Source: Nocardia amamiensis | GTDB lineage: Bacteria > Actinomycetota > Actinomycetes > Mycobacteriales > Mycobacteriaceae | DNA length: 64,000 bases | Direction of reading: 5' to 3' | NCBI RefSeq assembly: GCF_015477605.1 | Contig: NZ_JADLQX010000003.1 | Span: 350,693 to 414,692, forward strand | Part shown: piece by piece, positions 8,668-17,188 of the stretch | Numbering within the stretch: the stretch's first letter is position 1 | Layout of the letters: every line of letters begins with the position of its first letter | Translations under genes and position numbers: made by a program | The notes under the pieces: model-generated | What the model saw: only the letters and a program-made list of their open reading frames with translations | What the model was told of the DNA's origin: nothing | Databases searched by the model: none

Positions 8668-11600
8668 TCGTCGGTCACCTGCCTGCCCCTGTCCTGCACG
8701 GGGCAGCTGCCCGCGACCGCGCAGTGGCGGCAACCGTCGTTGCGCATGGCGCGGTAGCTGGGTCCCTGGGTAGCCGCGGCGGCATCGTGGATCGTGTCAC
8801 GCCACTTGCCGAGGGCCTCGGCGTCCAGCGGGGGCTGCATGCGCTGGGTCGCGCCCTCCGCTTTGCTCGGTTTGGCGACGTAGACCAGCCGCGCACCACC
8901 GGGTTCGGCTGTCGCGTCGGATTCGGTTGCCGCGGAGGCGGTTTCCGCACCGGTATCGAGTGCGCCGCTGGCGGCCGCGACCTGGTAGGTCGCCAGCTGG
9001 GCGTGGTCGGCGGCGGCCTGCTTGGTGACCGGGGACTTGCCGGTCTTCACGTCCACGATCACGAAGCGGCCCTGGGTGTCCCGTTCCAGCCGGTCGACTC
9101 GGCCCCGAATTCGCACGGCGCGTTCGTCTTCGGTGCGCGCGGGCAGCACACAGTCGACCGGCACTTCGACACCGGCCTGGGTGAGCTCGCCGCGGGTGTT
9201 GCGGACCCAGGCCAGGAAGGCTTCCAGCATCGCCTCGGTGCGGCGCAGCTCCTGACGGGAGTGCCAGCCGGTACCGGGATCCACCCCCTGCCAGGCGCGA
9301 TCCAGCGCCGCGCGCACCTCGTCCTCGGGCACTTTGCCCGCCAGCGCCTGCACCAGGGTGTGCACCAGGTTGCCCTTGACGGCGTGTGGATTGTCGCCGT
9401 CGGTGCCGCCGTGGCGTTCCAGCGCCCAGCGCAGCGGGCAGGTGCGCAGCAGTTCGACGGTGGAAGGCGACAGCGCCACCGCGCCGTCGTCGTCGGTCCA
9501 CAGCGAACGACCCGAGCTGAGGTCGGCGGTCCCGTACCAGTCGTCGGGATGACTGCCGCGCACGCCCGCGTCCGCCAGCCGGGCCAGCTGATGTGCGGCC
9601 CGCCGCCTGCGCTCCAGGTCGGCCTCGGGATCACAGACGACGCCGCGCAATTCGGCCACCAAGGAATGCATCACCAGGGCACGGCCGGGGTCGACCACCG
9701 GAAGCGCGCCGGGCTCGCCGTCGTCGTCGTGCCCGAGCAACTCGGCGAGAAAACGCGACGGCACCAGATCGCGTTCCCCCGAGCCCGATTCCACGGCCGT
9801 CACCAGCAACGACCGCCGTGCCCGGCTGCATGCGACGAGCAGCAGCCTGCGTTCCTCGGCGAGGATCGGCGCCACGCGGCTGACCCGCTCCCCGCCATCG
9901 GAGACGCCCGCGGTGAGATCCACCAGGTCCTCGGTGTGCAGCAGGGTGCCGCGCGAGCGCGGATTGGGCCAGATCCCCTCTTGAACGGCGGCGACCGCGA
10001 CCACGTCCCATTCCCGCCCGGCGGCAGCGTGCGCGCTCAGCAGCGCGACCGCTTCGCCGGGCGCGGTGCGCGGCGCGGCATCGTTCGGAATCTCCTGCTG
10101 CGACAGGTAATCGACGAAACCTTCGATGCTCGCCCGCGGCAACCGATCGACATAGGCGGCGGCCGCGGCGAACAGCCCGACGGCGGCGTCCAGATCGCGA
10201 TCGGCCTGCATGCCGACCGCGCCGCCGCGTTCGGATTGGGCCACCCAGCGCCGCTCCAGCCGGGAACCGGTCCACAGCGCCCACAGCACGTCCTCCAAGC
10301 CGGCGCCGCGCGCCCGCGCCTTGCGCGCGCGATTCAGCGCGTCCAGCACCCGGCGCAGCGGAGCGGCCTCGACCTCGGTGAGCCGGTCCAGGATCGCCGC
10401 GTCGCCGGTTCCGATCAGCAGGTCACGCAATACCTGCGCAGAGGGAAGGTCGATGTCCGCGTCGCGATCCTGCGGCGAATCTTCCTGATCCTCGAGTGCT
10501 TTCGCCCCGGTCCGCGCCGCTTGGAGCACCGCGCGCCGGATGCCGCGGCGCAGGCGGCGCAAGGAGATCTGATCGGCGCCGCCGAGCGGCCCGGCCAGCA
10601 AGTCGAGTGCGTCCTCCGGCTCGAACTCCGGCTCCGCTCCCCGCCCTACGGCCTCGCCCGCCAGCACCGCGCGCAGCGACAGCAGCATCCAGGCCGCGCC
10701 GCGCCTGCGGGCCAGCGGCGTGTCGAGCGCGGGCTGCTGCACCGGCACGCCCGCGGCAAGCAGGGCGCGGCGCAGCGGCGCCAGCGACAGCGGCACCGAG
10801 CGAACGATCACCGCCATCCGCGACCACGGCACCCCGGCGGTGAGGTGCGCGCGGCGCAAATGGTCGGCGATCAGCGCGGCCTCCTTCGCGGGCGTGGCGA
10901 GCACGCGGACCCGCACCTCGGCGCCGTCATCCCGCGGTGCCACCTGTTCGGGTACCGGAAAGCGCTGTGGCGCGGCGCCCGGCAGACGAGCGGCAATTCG
11001 CGCGACCGCCAGCCGCACCTGACCGCTGAACCGGTGGTTGTCCCGCAGCACGATGCGCTGACCGTCCGGCGCGTCCAGGTCGGCGACGAACCGCGCGTCC
11101 GCACCGCGGAAGGCGAACACGGCCTGATCGGGATCGCCCGCGATCACCGTGGTCCGCGCGCTGCGCCCGATCGCCTTGACCAGGATCGCCGCCTGCGGGT
11201 CGAGGTGTTGGGCGTCGTCGACCAGCAGGTATCCGATTCTGGAGCGTTCCGCGGCAAGTAGATTCGGGTCGGCGGCCAGCGCGTCCAGCGCCGCGCCGAC
11301 CAGTTCGGCGGCGTCCAGCGCGGGCGCCGTCGCCTCCGGCGCCTCCACGCCGACCGACCAGCGCAACAGCATCGTCTGTTCGTAGCGGAGCGCGAATCTG
11401 CCCGCCGCCACCCATTCCGGCTTGGCATGCTCGCGGCCGAGCCGGACCAGGTCCTCCGGCCCGATACCGCGCTCGGTGGCCCGGAGCATGAGATCGCGCA
11501 ACTGCTCGGCGAATCCACCGAGCGCCAGCGCGGGCCGTAGTCGCTGCGGCCACAACCCGTTCGCGCCCGCGGTGATATCCGCCAAGTCGCCGCGCAACAT

Positions 11601-12098
11601 CTCGCGCAGCACCGCGTCCTGCTCGGCGCCGGTCAGCAAACGCGGCGGCGGGTTGCCGTGCGCCGCCGCGTGTCTGCGCAGCACGGAGAAGGCGTACGAG
11701 TGCACGGTGCGTACCAGCGGCTCTCGTGTGGCGCCGGGCACACCACCCTCGGCGCCGGGCGCCGGCCCGGCCAGCCGCGCGGTGATGGCGTCGCGCACCG
11801 CGCGCGCCGCCTGCTTCGAATGGGCCAGCACCAGCACGGATTCGGGATCCGACCCAGCGGCGATGCGCGCGGCCGCGATATCGACGAGCAAGGACGTTTT
11901 GCCCGTACCGGGGCCGCCGAGCACCTGCCAGGGCTGCCACCCCGGACGCGTCGGCCCGTCCTCGGCCGCGGCGTCCAGCAGCGCGCGAACGTCGGCGCCC
12001 CAGTCTCGCGGCCGGGGCGCCACCACATTCCGGCGAACAAGTCGCACCGCGCCATCCGATCGCACCACGCGGGCTATTGCAACAGACGCGACCGACAC
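8664..12098 (-). CDS. adnA: AdnA: helicase-nuclease subunit of AdnAB with Fe-S-type cysteines
   Basis: A 1144-residue partner of AdnB (Rv3202c homologue). Walker A is GGPGTGKTS (about residues 61-69); motif II is the divergent VDDAQHLD; then IAGDPDQAVFAFRG. A UvrD-like C-terminal motor half follows, with a RecB-family nuclease carrying RIRGRVDRL and VIVDVKTGKSP. A cysteine in LLRTCPLRW before the nuclease core and the cluster CRHCAVAGSC near the C-terminus form a four-cysteine pattern like the Fe-S staple of AddB/Cas4-type nucleases. GTG 12098 begins the homologous sequence; the frame is open to 13016, but that part only mirrors the opposite-strand hydrolase gene. The gene is divergent from the lipV-like gene with a 63-bp gap. 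Confidence 0.93.
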   Translation of the reverse strand: MSVASVAIARVVRSDGAVRLVRRNVVAPRPRDWGADVRALLDAAAEDGPTRPGWQPWQVLGGPGTGKTSLLVDIAAARIAAGSDPESVLVLAHSKQAARAVRDAITARLAGPAPGAEGGVPGATREPLVRTVHSYAFSVLRRHAAAHGNPPPRLLTGAEQDAVLREMLRGDLADITAGANGLWPQRLRPALALGGFAEQLRDLMLRATERGIGPEDLVRLGREHAKPEWVAAGRFALRYEQTMLLRWSVGVEAPEATAPALDAAELVGAALDALAADPNLLAAERSRIGYLLVDDAQHLDPQAAILVKAIGRSARTTVIAGDPDQAVFAFRGADARFVADLDAPDGQRIVLRDNHRFSGQVRLAVARIAARLPGAAPQRFPVPEQVAPRDDGAEVRVRVLATPAKEAALIADHLRRAHLTAGVPWSRMAVIVRSVPLSLAPLRRALLAAGVPVQQPALDTPLARRRGAAWMLLSLRAVLAGEAVGRGAEPEFEPEDALDLLAGPLGGADQISLRRLRRGIRRAVLQAARTGAKALEDQEDSPQDRDADIDLPSAQVLRDLLIGTGDAAILDRLTEVEAAPLRRVLDALNRARKARARGAGLEDVLWALWTGSRLERRWVAQSERGGAVGMQADRDLDAAVGLFAAAAAYVDRLPRASIEGFVDYLSQQEIPNDAAPRTAPGEAVALLSAHAAAGREWDVVAVAAVQEGIWPNPRSRGTLLHTEDLVDLTAGVSDGGERVSRVAPILAEERRLLLVACSRARRSLLVTAVESGSGERDLVPSRFLAELLGHDDDGEPGALPVVDPGRALVMHSLVAELRGVVCDPEADLERRRRAAHQLARLADAGVRGSHPDDWYGTADLSSGRSLWTDDDGAVALSPSTVELLRTCPLRWALERHGGTDGDNPHAVKGNLVHTLVQALAGKVPEDEVRAALDRAWQGVDPGTGWHSRQELRRTEAMLEAFLAWVRNTRGELTQAGVEVPVDCVLPARTEDERAVRIRGRVDRLERDTQGRFVIVDVKTGKSPVTKQAAADHAQLATYQVAAASGALDTGAETASAATESDATAEPGGARLVYVAKPSKAEGATQRMQPPLDAEALGKWRDTIHDAAAATQGPSYRAMRNDGCRHCAVAGSCPVQDRGRQVTDE

Positions 12099-12161
12099 GC
12101 CGGTACACCCCTCCGCTCCACTGGCTCTGCGCGGGATTCCGGCGCAGGTCACAATGAACCG

Positions 12162-12938
12162 GTGTCTGTTTTGAATGTCCACCGGTTCGGTCCGACGACC
12201 GGGCCGGTGGTGCTCGCCCTGCACGGTGTGACCGGTCACGGCAAACGCTGGGAAGACCTGGCCACCCGGCATCTGCCCGACGTCCGCGTGCTCGCCCCCG
12301 ACCTGCGCGGACACGGTCGATCGACCTCGCTGCCGCCGTGGAACTTCGAGACCATCGTCACCGACCTCGTCGAACTGCTCGCCGCCGAGGCCGACGGACC
12401 GGTTGTGGTGGTCGCGCATTCGTTCGGCGGCGCGTGCGCGCTGCATCTGGCGCACCGACATCCGGACTTGGTGCGCAAGCTGGTGCTGCTCGACCCGGCG
12501 ATCGCGCTGGAACCGGAATGGCTCAACCGGATCGCACTGTCCACGCTGGTCTCGGCCGACTACGACAGCGTCGAGGAGGCCCGCCAGGACAAGCTGGACA
12601 GCGGCTGGAGCGACGTGGAGCCGCGCCTGCTGGAGGCCGAGCTCACCGAACATCTGATGCCGACCGCGGACGGACGATTCGGCTGGCGGATGAGCCTGCC
12701 CGCCATCAACTCCTACTGGGGCCAGCTGGCCCGGCACTGGGTGCTGCCGCCGCGTGAGCTGTCCACCGTGCTGGTGCAGGCGATGAAGGTCGATCCGCCG
12801 TTCGTGACGCCGGAGTTCCGCGCGGCGCTCACCGAGCATATGGGCGCCAGCCTGACGGTGCTGGAGTGGAATTGCGATCACATGGTCGCCCAGGCGTATC
12901 CGGCCGAGACCGGCGACCTCGTGCGCTCGGTGCTCTGA
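12162..12938 (+). CDS. Alpha/beta hydrolase, LipV-like
   Basis: A 258-residue alpha/beta hydrolase at the position of lipV (Rv3203), divergent from adnA. It has the oxyanion strand LALHGVTGHG, the nucleophile elbow AHSFGG (Ser), an acid candidate in LVLLDPA or the later strand, and the C-terminal catalytic His in CDHMVAQ. The start is GTG 12162, whose product begins MSVLNVHRFG. There is no signal peptide, so it is probably cytosolic. Substrate unknown; esterase or lipase activity is inferred from fold and synteny only. Confidence 0.88.
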   Translation: MSVLNVHRFGPTTGPVVLALHGVTGHGKRWEDLATRHLPDVRVLAPDLRGHGRSTSLPPWNFETIVTDLVELLAAEADGPVVVVAHSFGGACALHLAHRHPDLVRKLVLLDPAIALEPEWLNRIALSTLVSADYDSVEEARQDKLDSGWSDVEPRLLEAELTEHLMPTADGRFGWRMSLPAINSYWGQLARHWVLPPRELSTVLVQAMKVDPPFVTPEFRAALTEHMGASLTVLEWNCDHMVAQAYPAETGDLVRSVL

Positions 12939-12942
12939 TCCG

Positions 12943-13245
12943 ATGCCGACGACCGACGCCCAGATCGAGCAGGTGCGCGCGTTGGTGGCGTCGATCCCGC
13001 GCGGCCGGGTGGCCACCTACGGCGACATCGCCGCCGCCGTCGGCCTGTCCACGCCGCGCACGGTGGGCTGGATCATGCGCACCGACGCCGCCGACCTGCC
13101 CTGGCATCGGGTGCTCGGCGCGAGCGGCAGGCCTGCCGCGCACCTGGCCCATCGCCAGTTGCGCCTGCTCGCCGAGGAGGGCGTGCCGATCCGGGACGGA
13201 CGCGTCGACCTGCGCGTTGCCCGCTTCCCGTTGCCCGGCCACTGA
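12943..13245 (+). CDS. Alkyltransferase-like protein (ATL), MGMT fold without the acceptor cysteine
   Basis: A 100-residue protein matching the DNA-binding domain of O6-alkylguanine-DNA alkyltransferase, with the GRVATYGDIA helix and recognition helix TPRTVGWIMRT. Active alkyltransferases have PCHRV; here it reads PWHRV, so tryptophan replaces the methyl-acceptor cysteine. This is the hallmark of ATL proteins, which flip and flag alkylated guanines for nucleotide excision repair instead of repairing them directly. It follows the hydrolase by 4 bp, as in M. tuberculosis (Rv3204), and is probably co-transcribed. Confidence 0.92.
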   Translation: MPTTDAQIEQVRALVASIPRGRVATYGDIAAAVGLSTPRTVGWIMRTDAADLPWHRVLGASGRPAAHLAHRQLRLLAEEGVPIRDGRVDLRVARFPLPGH

Positions 13246-13299
13246 GCGCGGCCTGCCGAAAGAGCTCCGCGACGGACCGGCGGCCAGTACCGTTGAGCC

Positions 13300-14055
13300 A
13301 TGCCCACCCGCCTGGCGTGTGTCGTATTCGATGCCGACCGGCCGCGGTTGGTCGCGGACTTCTGGGCCGAACTGCTCGGCTGGTGTGTGACGCACGAGGG
13401 TCCCGATCGAGTGGACGTCGCGGCCTCCGAGGCCGACGGCCCCGGACCAGCCCTCACCTTCCTGCCCGCGCTGCGGGCCAAGATCGGCAAGAATCGCCTG
13501 CACCTCGATCTGGCCACCCGCTCGCTCGACCATCAGCGCACCCAGGTGGACCGGGCGCTGGCGCTGGGGGCCCGGCGGGTGAACATCGGCCAAGGCGCGG
13601 TGCCGTGGACGGTGCTCGCCGATCCGGAGGGCAACGAGTTCTGCGTGCTCGAGCCGAGGGAGGAGTACGTGGACACCGGATCCGTCGCGGCGATCGTGGT
13701 GGACACGCGCGACCCGGCGCGCCTGGCCGAATTCTGGTCGGTCGCCACCGGCTGGCCGTTCACGCACCGCGGCGCGCGACTCGCCGGGCTGCGTTCGGCG
13801 GCCGGGCTCGGCTACTGGCTGGAGTTCGTGCAGACCCCGGACGCCGGGTCCGGCCGCACCAGGCTGCATCTGGATCTCGCCTCGTTGCCGGCCGATGACC
13901 ACGCCGCCGAGGTGGCCAGGCTGCGTGCCGCGGGCGCCAGGACGGTCGATCGGGCCGCCCCGGCTCCCGACCACGAGACCGATTTGGTGCTCGCCGACCC
14001 CGAAGACAACGAATTCCGGCTGCTGCGGTCGGCTCGCTTCTGGTCGAACGCCTGA
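13300..14055 (+). CDS. VOC-superfamily (glyoxalase-like) protein with two tandem modules
   Basis: A 251-residue protein built from two similar halves, each about 120 residues. Each has the VOC pattern of an early VFDADRPRLVADFW / VVDTRDPARLAEFW strand-helix and a late DPEGNEFCVLEP / DPEDNEFRLL strand. The second and fifth strands of each half would supply metal-binding residues (HLDLAT and HLDLAS are conserved). This two-module Glyoxalase_6-like form is common in actinobacteria and has no assigned substrate. It is the last gene of the rightward run that starts with the lipV-like hydrolase. Confidence 0.85.
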   Translation: MPTRLACVVFDADRPRLVADFWAELLGWCVTHEGPDRVDVAASEADGPGPALTFLPALRAKIGKNRLHLDLATRSLDHQRTQVDRALALGARRVNIGQGAVPWTVLADPEGNEFCVLEPREEYVDTGSVAAIVVDTRDPARLAEFWSVATGWPFTHRGARLAGLRSAAGLGYWLEFVQTPDAGSGRTRLHLDLASLPADDHAAEVARLRAAGARTVDRAAPAPDHETDLVLADPEDNEFRLLRSARFWSNA

Positions 14056-14137
14056 TCCGCACCGTCCGCTCCCCGGCTTCCCGGCACCGACGAATTAGCA
14101 TGGCCGCCATGGTGTACCTAGCTCGAGGTCGAGGCGT

Positions 14138-15880
14138 GTGACGGCCGTCGACGCGATCGTCCTCGCGGGCGGCCGGGCCAGCCGGATGGGCGGTGTGGAC
14201 AAACCCGCGATCGTCATCGGCGGCCGTTCCATGCTCGAAGTGGCGCTCGCCGCGGTCGCCTCCTGCGCGCACACCGTGGTGGTCGGGCCGCACCGGCCCG
14301 AGCTGCCGCCGCAGATCATCCAGGTCAGGGAGGTGCCGCCGGGTTCAGGGCCGGTGGCCGCGATCGGCACGGGATTACGCGCGCTGGGCTCCGCCGCGCC
14401 GCTGGTCGTTGTGCTCGCCGCGGACCTGCCGTTCCTGTCGGAGTGGGCGCTCGCCGAACTCCTGCGGCACGCCAACGAGTCCGGCGCGGACGCGGTGTTC
14501 GCGGCCGACGAATCGGGTCGTCCGCAATACCTGATCGGGGTGTGGCGGCGCTCCGCGCTGGCGGCCGCGCTGGACGGGCTCGGCGCGCTGATCAACCAGC
14601 CGATGAAAGCGCTGGTGCCCGCCGACGCCGCGATCATCCCGCTGCCCGGGGTCGGCGACTGCGACACCGAGGAGCAGGTGCGCCAGGCCAGGGCAGCGGT
14701 CGAAACACCGCGCAGACATCCGCCGCTCGAGCTCGACGAGGCACGCGCCCTCTTGCGCGGCAGGCTGTCCCGGTTGACCGAGTACGAGGCCGACTTGCGT
14801 TCGGTGACCGGCGCCGCGCTGGCGGGTCCGCTGACGGCGGCCGGGCCGCTGCCCCGCTTCGACGTGTCCGCGATGGACGGCTACGCGGTGGCCGGCGACG
14901 GGCCGTGGCGCCTGCGCCGCGATATCGGGTTCGCCGGCGGGCGGCGTCCGGTGGGACTGCTGTCCGGCGAGGCGGTGCGGATCGCGACCGGCGCGCATGT
15001 GCCGGACGGCACCACCGGCGTGCTACGCGACGAGTTCGCGCATGTCGCCGAGGAAACCCTCTACCGGCTGCCGGACACTCCGCCGCGCGACGACATCCGC
15101 CGCCGCGGCGAGGACCGCGAGGTGGGCGATCTCGTCGCGCCGGAAGGCACGCCGGTCACCGCGGCGCTGGTCTCCGCGGCCGCGAGCGTCGAGGTCACCG
15201 CGGCACCCGTGCGCGGCCCGGTGCGCGCGCGCATCGTCATGACCGGTGACGAGATCCGCAGCGAAGGTCCGCTGCAGGCGGGCCAGACCCGCGACTCGAT
15301 CGGCCCGATCCTGCCGGACCTGCTGTCGTGGTATGGCATCCACACTGTCGACCGGGTGCACCTGCGTGACACTCCGCACGGCTTCGACGAGGTCATGGCC
15401 GCCTCACCGGACGGCGACCTGCTGGTGATCGTCGGCGCGACCGGTGGCGGGGCCGCCGACCAGCTGCGTGCCGCCCTGACCCGTGCCGGGGCCGAGATCG
15501 TCGTGCCGCGCCTGCGCCTGCGACCCGGCGGTTCCACCGTCGTCGCCGAACTCGGGCCGGGTACCACGGTGCTCGGCCTGCCCGGAAACCCGTTCGCCGC
15601 CGTCGCGACGCTCATGACCTTGGCGCCCGCCATCGTCGAGGGTCGTACCGGCGCGTCCGCGGCGCGTCCACAACGCGGACCGCTCCGCAACGCCGCCGAG
15701 GTCGCGGGTCCGGTGCCGCGTATCGTCCCCGCCCGCGCGGTCGACGAGGGTGGATGGGTCGGCGACCCGGCCGTTCGCACCGCGCACCTGGGCGGCTTGG
15801 TGGACCGCGATGGTCTGGTCGTCGTCCCGCCGGACGCCGTCGACGGCGCGATCGTCGAATTCCTTCCGCTGCGCTACTGA
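14138..15880 (+). CDS. MobA-MoeA fusion: molybdenum cofactor guanylyltransferase / molybdopterin molybdotransferase
   Basis: A 580-residue two-domain enzyme. Residues 1 to about 190 are a MobA-type nucleotidyltransferase with the loop LAGGRASRMGGVDKP, the DLPFLS metal-binding segment and INQPMKAL. Residues about 195-580 are MoeA, with FDVSAMDGYA, the MTGDE strand, VGATGGG and LGLPGNP. MoeA inserts molybdate into adenylated molybdopterin, and MobA adds GMP to give the MGD form used by NarG-type reductases. The fusion puts two late steps on one chain. The nar genes start 5.6 kb downstream on the same strand, a plausible client. The start is a GTG at 14138. Confidence 0.92.
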   Translation: MTAVDAIVLAGGRASRMGGVDKPAIVIGGRSMLEVALAAVASCAHTVVVGPHRPELPPQIIQVREVPPGSGPVAAIGTGLRALGSAAPLVVVLAADLPFLSEWALAELLRHANESGADAVFAADESGRPQYLIGVWRRSALAAALDGLGALINQPMKALVPADAAIIPLPGVGDCDTEEQVRQARAAVETPRRHPPLELDEARALLRGRLSRLTEYEADLRSVTGAALAGPLTAAGPLPRFDVSAMDGYAVAGDGPWRLRRDIGFAGGRRPVGLLSGEAVRIATGAHVPDGTTGVLRDEFAHVAEETLYRLPDTPPRDDIRRRGEDREVGDLVAPEGTPVTAALVSAAASVEVTAAPVRGPVRARIVMTGDEIRSEGPLQAGQTRDSIGPILPDLLSWYGIHTVDRVHLRDTPHGFDEVMAASPDGDLLVIVGATGGGAADQLRAALTRAGAEIVVPRLRLRPGGSTVVAELGPGTTVLGLPGNPFAAVATLMTLAPAIVEGRTGASAARPQRGPLRNAAEVAGPVPRIVPARAVDEGGWVGDPAVRTAHLGGLVDRDGLVVVPPDAVDGAIVEFLPLRY

Positions 15881-16424
15881 GCGCCGAGCCGGAGCCGGGC
15901 ATGTCCACGGACCGGTGTGAATGATCGCCACCGAGTAACGAAAACCACTGGGGTATTTGGTGTTCCAGTCCGGCGTCCACAAGACCGCCGGTCCGGCACC
16001 TGCCCCCTGACCGGGGGTATGCGTGAAACGCCTTCCCCGGCAAGGTTTTTCGTACACATCCGGCCGACGATCCGGCCGACGACCGCGTGCATCACAACAG
16101 CAGAATTGAATTCGTTCGCCATATGCGCGAAGTGTCCGGGATTCAAGGCCATATCGACACCGCGAAACTCTCTCCGGAAGGGCTGGATCGGCCCTGATTA
16201 CATTTCGATAGAGTAGATCCCGAGCGGCCGCAAGAAATGTATCATGCGGAGTCCATGGCGGTCGGATTCGCCAGTGAGTACCATAGCCAATAGCTCTTCT
16301 ACCTGCGGAAATGCAGCCAATCGGCCGCTACGGACCGTATTTTTCACTTTCTCTTCCGCAAGTCATATCCGCTCGCTATCGTTTGGGTTGTTAGGCGAAT
16401 ATCAATCCCCCGGAAAGGAACCGA
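15881..16424. other. 544-bp gene-free, relatively AT-rich region
   Basis: No convincing coding sequence. GC content drops clearly against both flanks, especially 16060-16410. A short hairpin of CCCCC/GGGGG around TGACC (near 16004-16018) could end mobA-moeA transcription. Two adjacent GGCCGACGA copies lie near 16062-16083. The 3' part should hold the promoter of the small basic protein gene, but I could not fix -35/-10 boxes with confidence. Confidence 0.6.
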
Positions 16425-16430
16425 GTGGAG

Positions 16431-16601
16431 ATGGCTGAAAAGTCGAAGAAAACGCCTAAGAAAATGCCGAAGCAGATGCCGAGGCAGCAGCAGCAACAGC
16501 GCCAGGAGCAGGGCATGCCCGAAGGCGCGAACCCCGAAAGCCGTCGGGGCCCCAGGTCCGAGGGCGAACGGCGCGGCGAGCAGGACCGCCGCTACAGCTG
16601 A
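16431..16601 (+). CDS. Small, highly basic, Gln-rich protein (56 residues), function unknown
   Basis: A short frame from ATG 16431 (or GTG 16425, two residues longer) with a purine-rich ribosome site (GGAAAGGAA, 16412-16420). The product is extremely polar: an N-terminal KSKKTPKKMPKQMP stretch, a run of five glutamines, and a C-terminal half rich in Arg, Glu and Gly (ESRRGPRSEGERRGEQ). No hydrophobic core is possible, so it is probably disordered and may bind nucleic acid. It has its own leader region and is followed by a strong hairpin, so it looks like an independent transcript. I do not recognise the family. Confidence 0.6.
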   Translation: MAEKSKKTPKKMPKQMPRQQQQQRQEQGMPEGANPESRRGPRSEGERRGEQDRRYS

Positions 16602-16617
16602 TCTGCGCCCTCGCCGC

Positions 16618-16651
16618 GCCGCCGGTCCCCTCTCCTCCCGGGACCGGCGGC
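16618..16651 (+). terminator. Hairpin terminator after the small basic gene
   Basis: A perfect 12-bp inverted repeat (GCCGCCGGTCCC / GGGACCGGCGGC) with a 10-nt pyrimidine-rich loop, 17 bp after the stop codon. There is no clear T-tract, which is common for actinobacterial hairpin terminators. Confidence 0.7.
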
Positions 16652-16758
16652 TGCGGTCTGTTCGTCGCCTTTACCTCCGCGGTAATTGCCGCCCTACCCA
16701 GCGCGGACCTACGGTCGGGTTCCACGCCATCCCCGGCGTCATCGAACGAAGGAACGCC

Positions 16759-17109
16759 ATGCCCGCCTATGGCTTCGCGCACCTGCGCACTCGCAGGCCG
16801 CACCCGGACATTCTGGAGTACCTGGAACGCATCCAGGCCACGCTGGACCCGTTCGGCGGTCGTTTCGTCATCCACGGACCCCCGGCCGAAGTCGTGGAAG
16901 GCAGCTGGCCCGGCAGCATGGTGCTGATCGAGTTCCCCGGCATGACCGAGGCGCGGGACTGGTACCACTCGCCCGCCTACCAGCAGATCCTGCCCCTGCG
17001 GGCCGATCACATCGACGGCGACCTGTTGCTGATCGAGGGCGTGGGCCCGGACTACGACCCGCGCGAACGCGCCGCGAAGCTGCGCGCCGAGGCGACCGGG
17101 GCAGCCTGA
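16759..17109 (+). CDS. DUF1330-family protein
   Basis: A 116-residue ferredoxin-fold (dimeric alpha-beta barrel) protein of the DUF1330 group, with GGRFVIHGPPAEVVEG, VLIEFPGMTEARDWYHSPAY and a C-terminal LLIEGV strand. The family is small and cytosolic without an established reaction. A ribosome site (CGAAGGAACG) precedes ATG 16759. It lies between the small basic gene and the methionine-salvage operon, with its own short leader. Confidence 0.88.
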   Translation: MPAYGFAHLRTRRPHPDILEYLERIQATLDPFGGRFVIHGPPAEVVEGSWPGSMVLIEFPGMTEARDWYHSPAYQQILPLRADHIDGDLLLIEGVGPDYDPRERAAKLRAEATGAA

Positions 17110-17188
17110 CGCGACTACGGGCCGCACAGCGCCGTCCGATACCGTTGACCAGGCACGACCCTGCTCGACGTGACGAAGGATGCGCCTG

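Noticed and set aside
12099..13016. N-terminal extension of AdnA by 306 residues
   Set aside because: The stretch lies opposite the well-supported alpha/beta hydrolase gene and is compositionally a mirror of it; homology to AdnA starts at GTG 12098.
17110..17188. SAM-type riboswitch before the methionine-salvage operon
   Set aside because: The leader between the DUF1330 gene and mtnA is under 80 bp and shows no matching stems.
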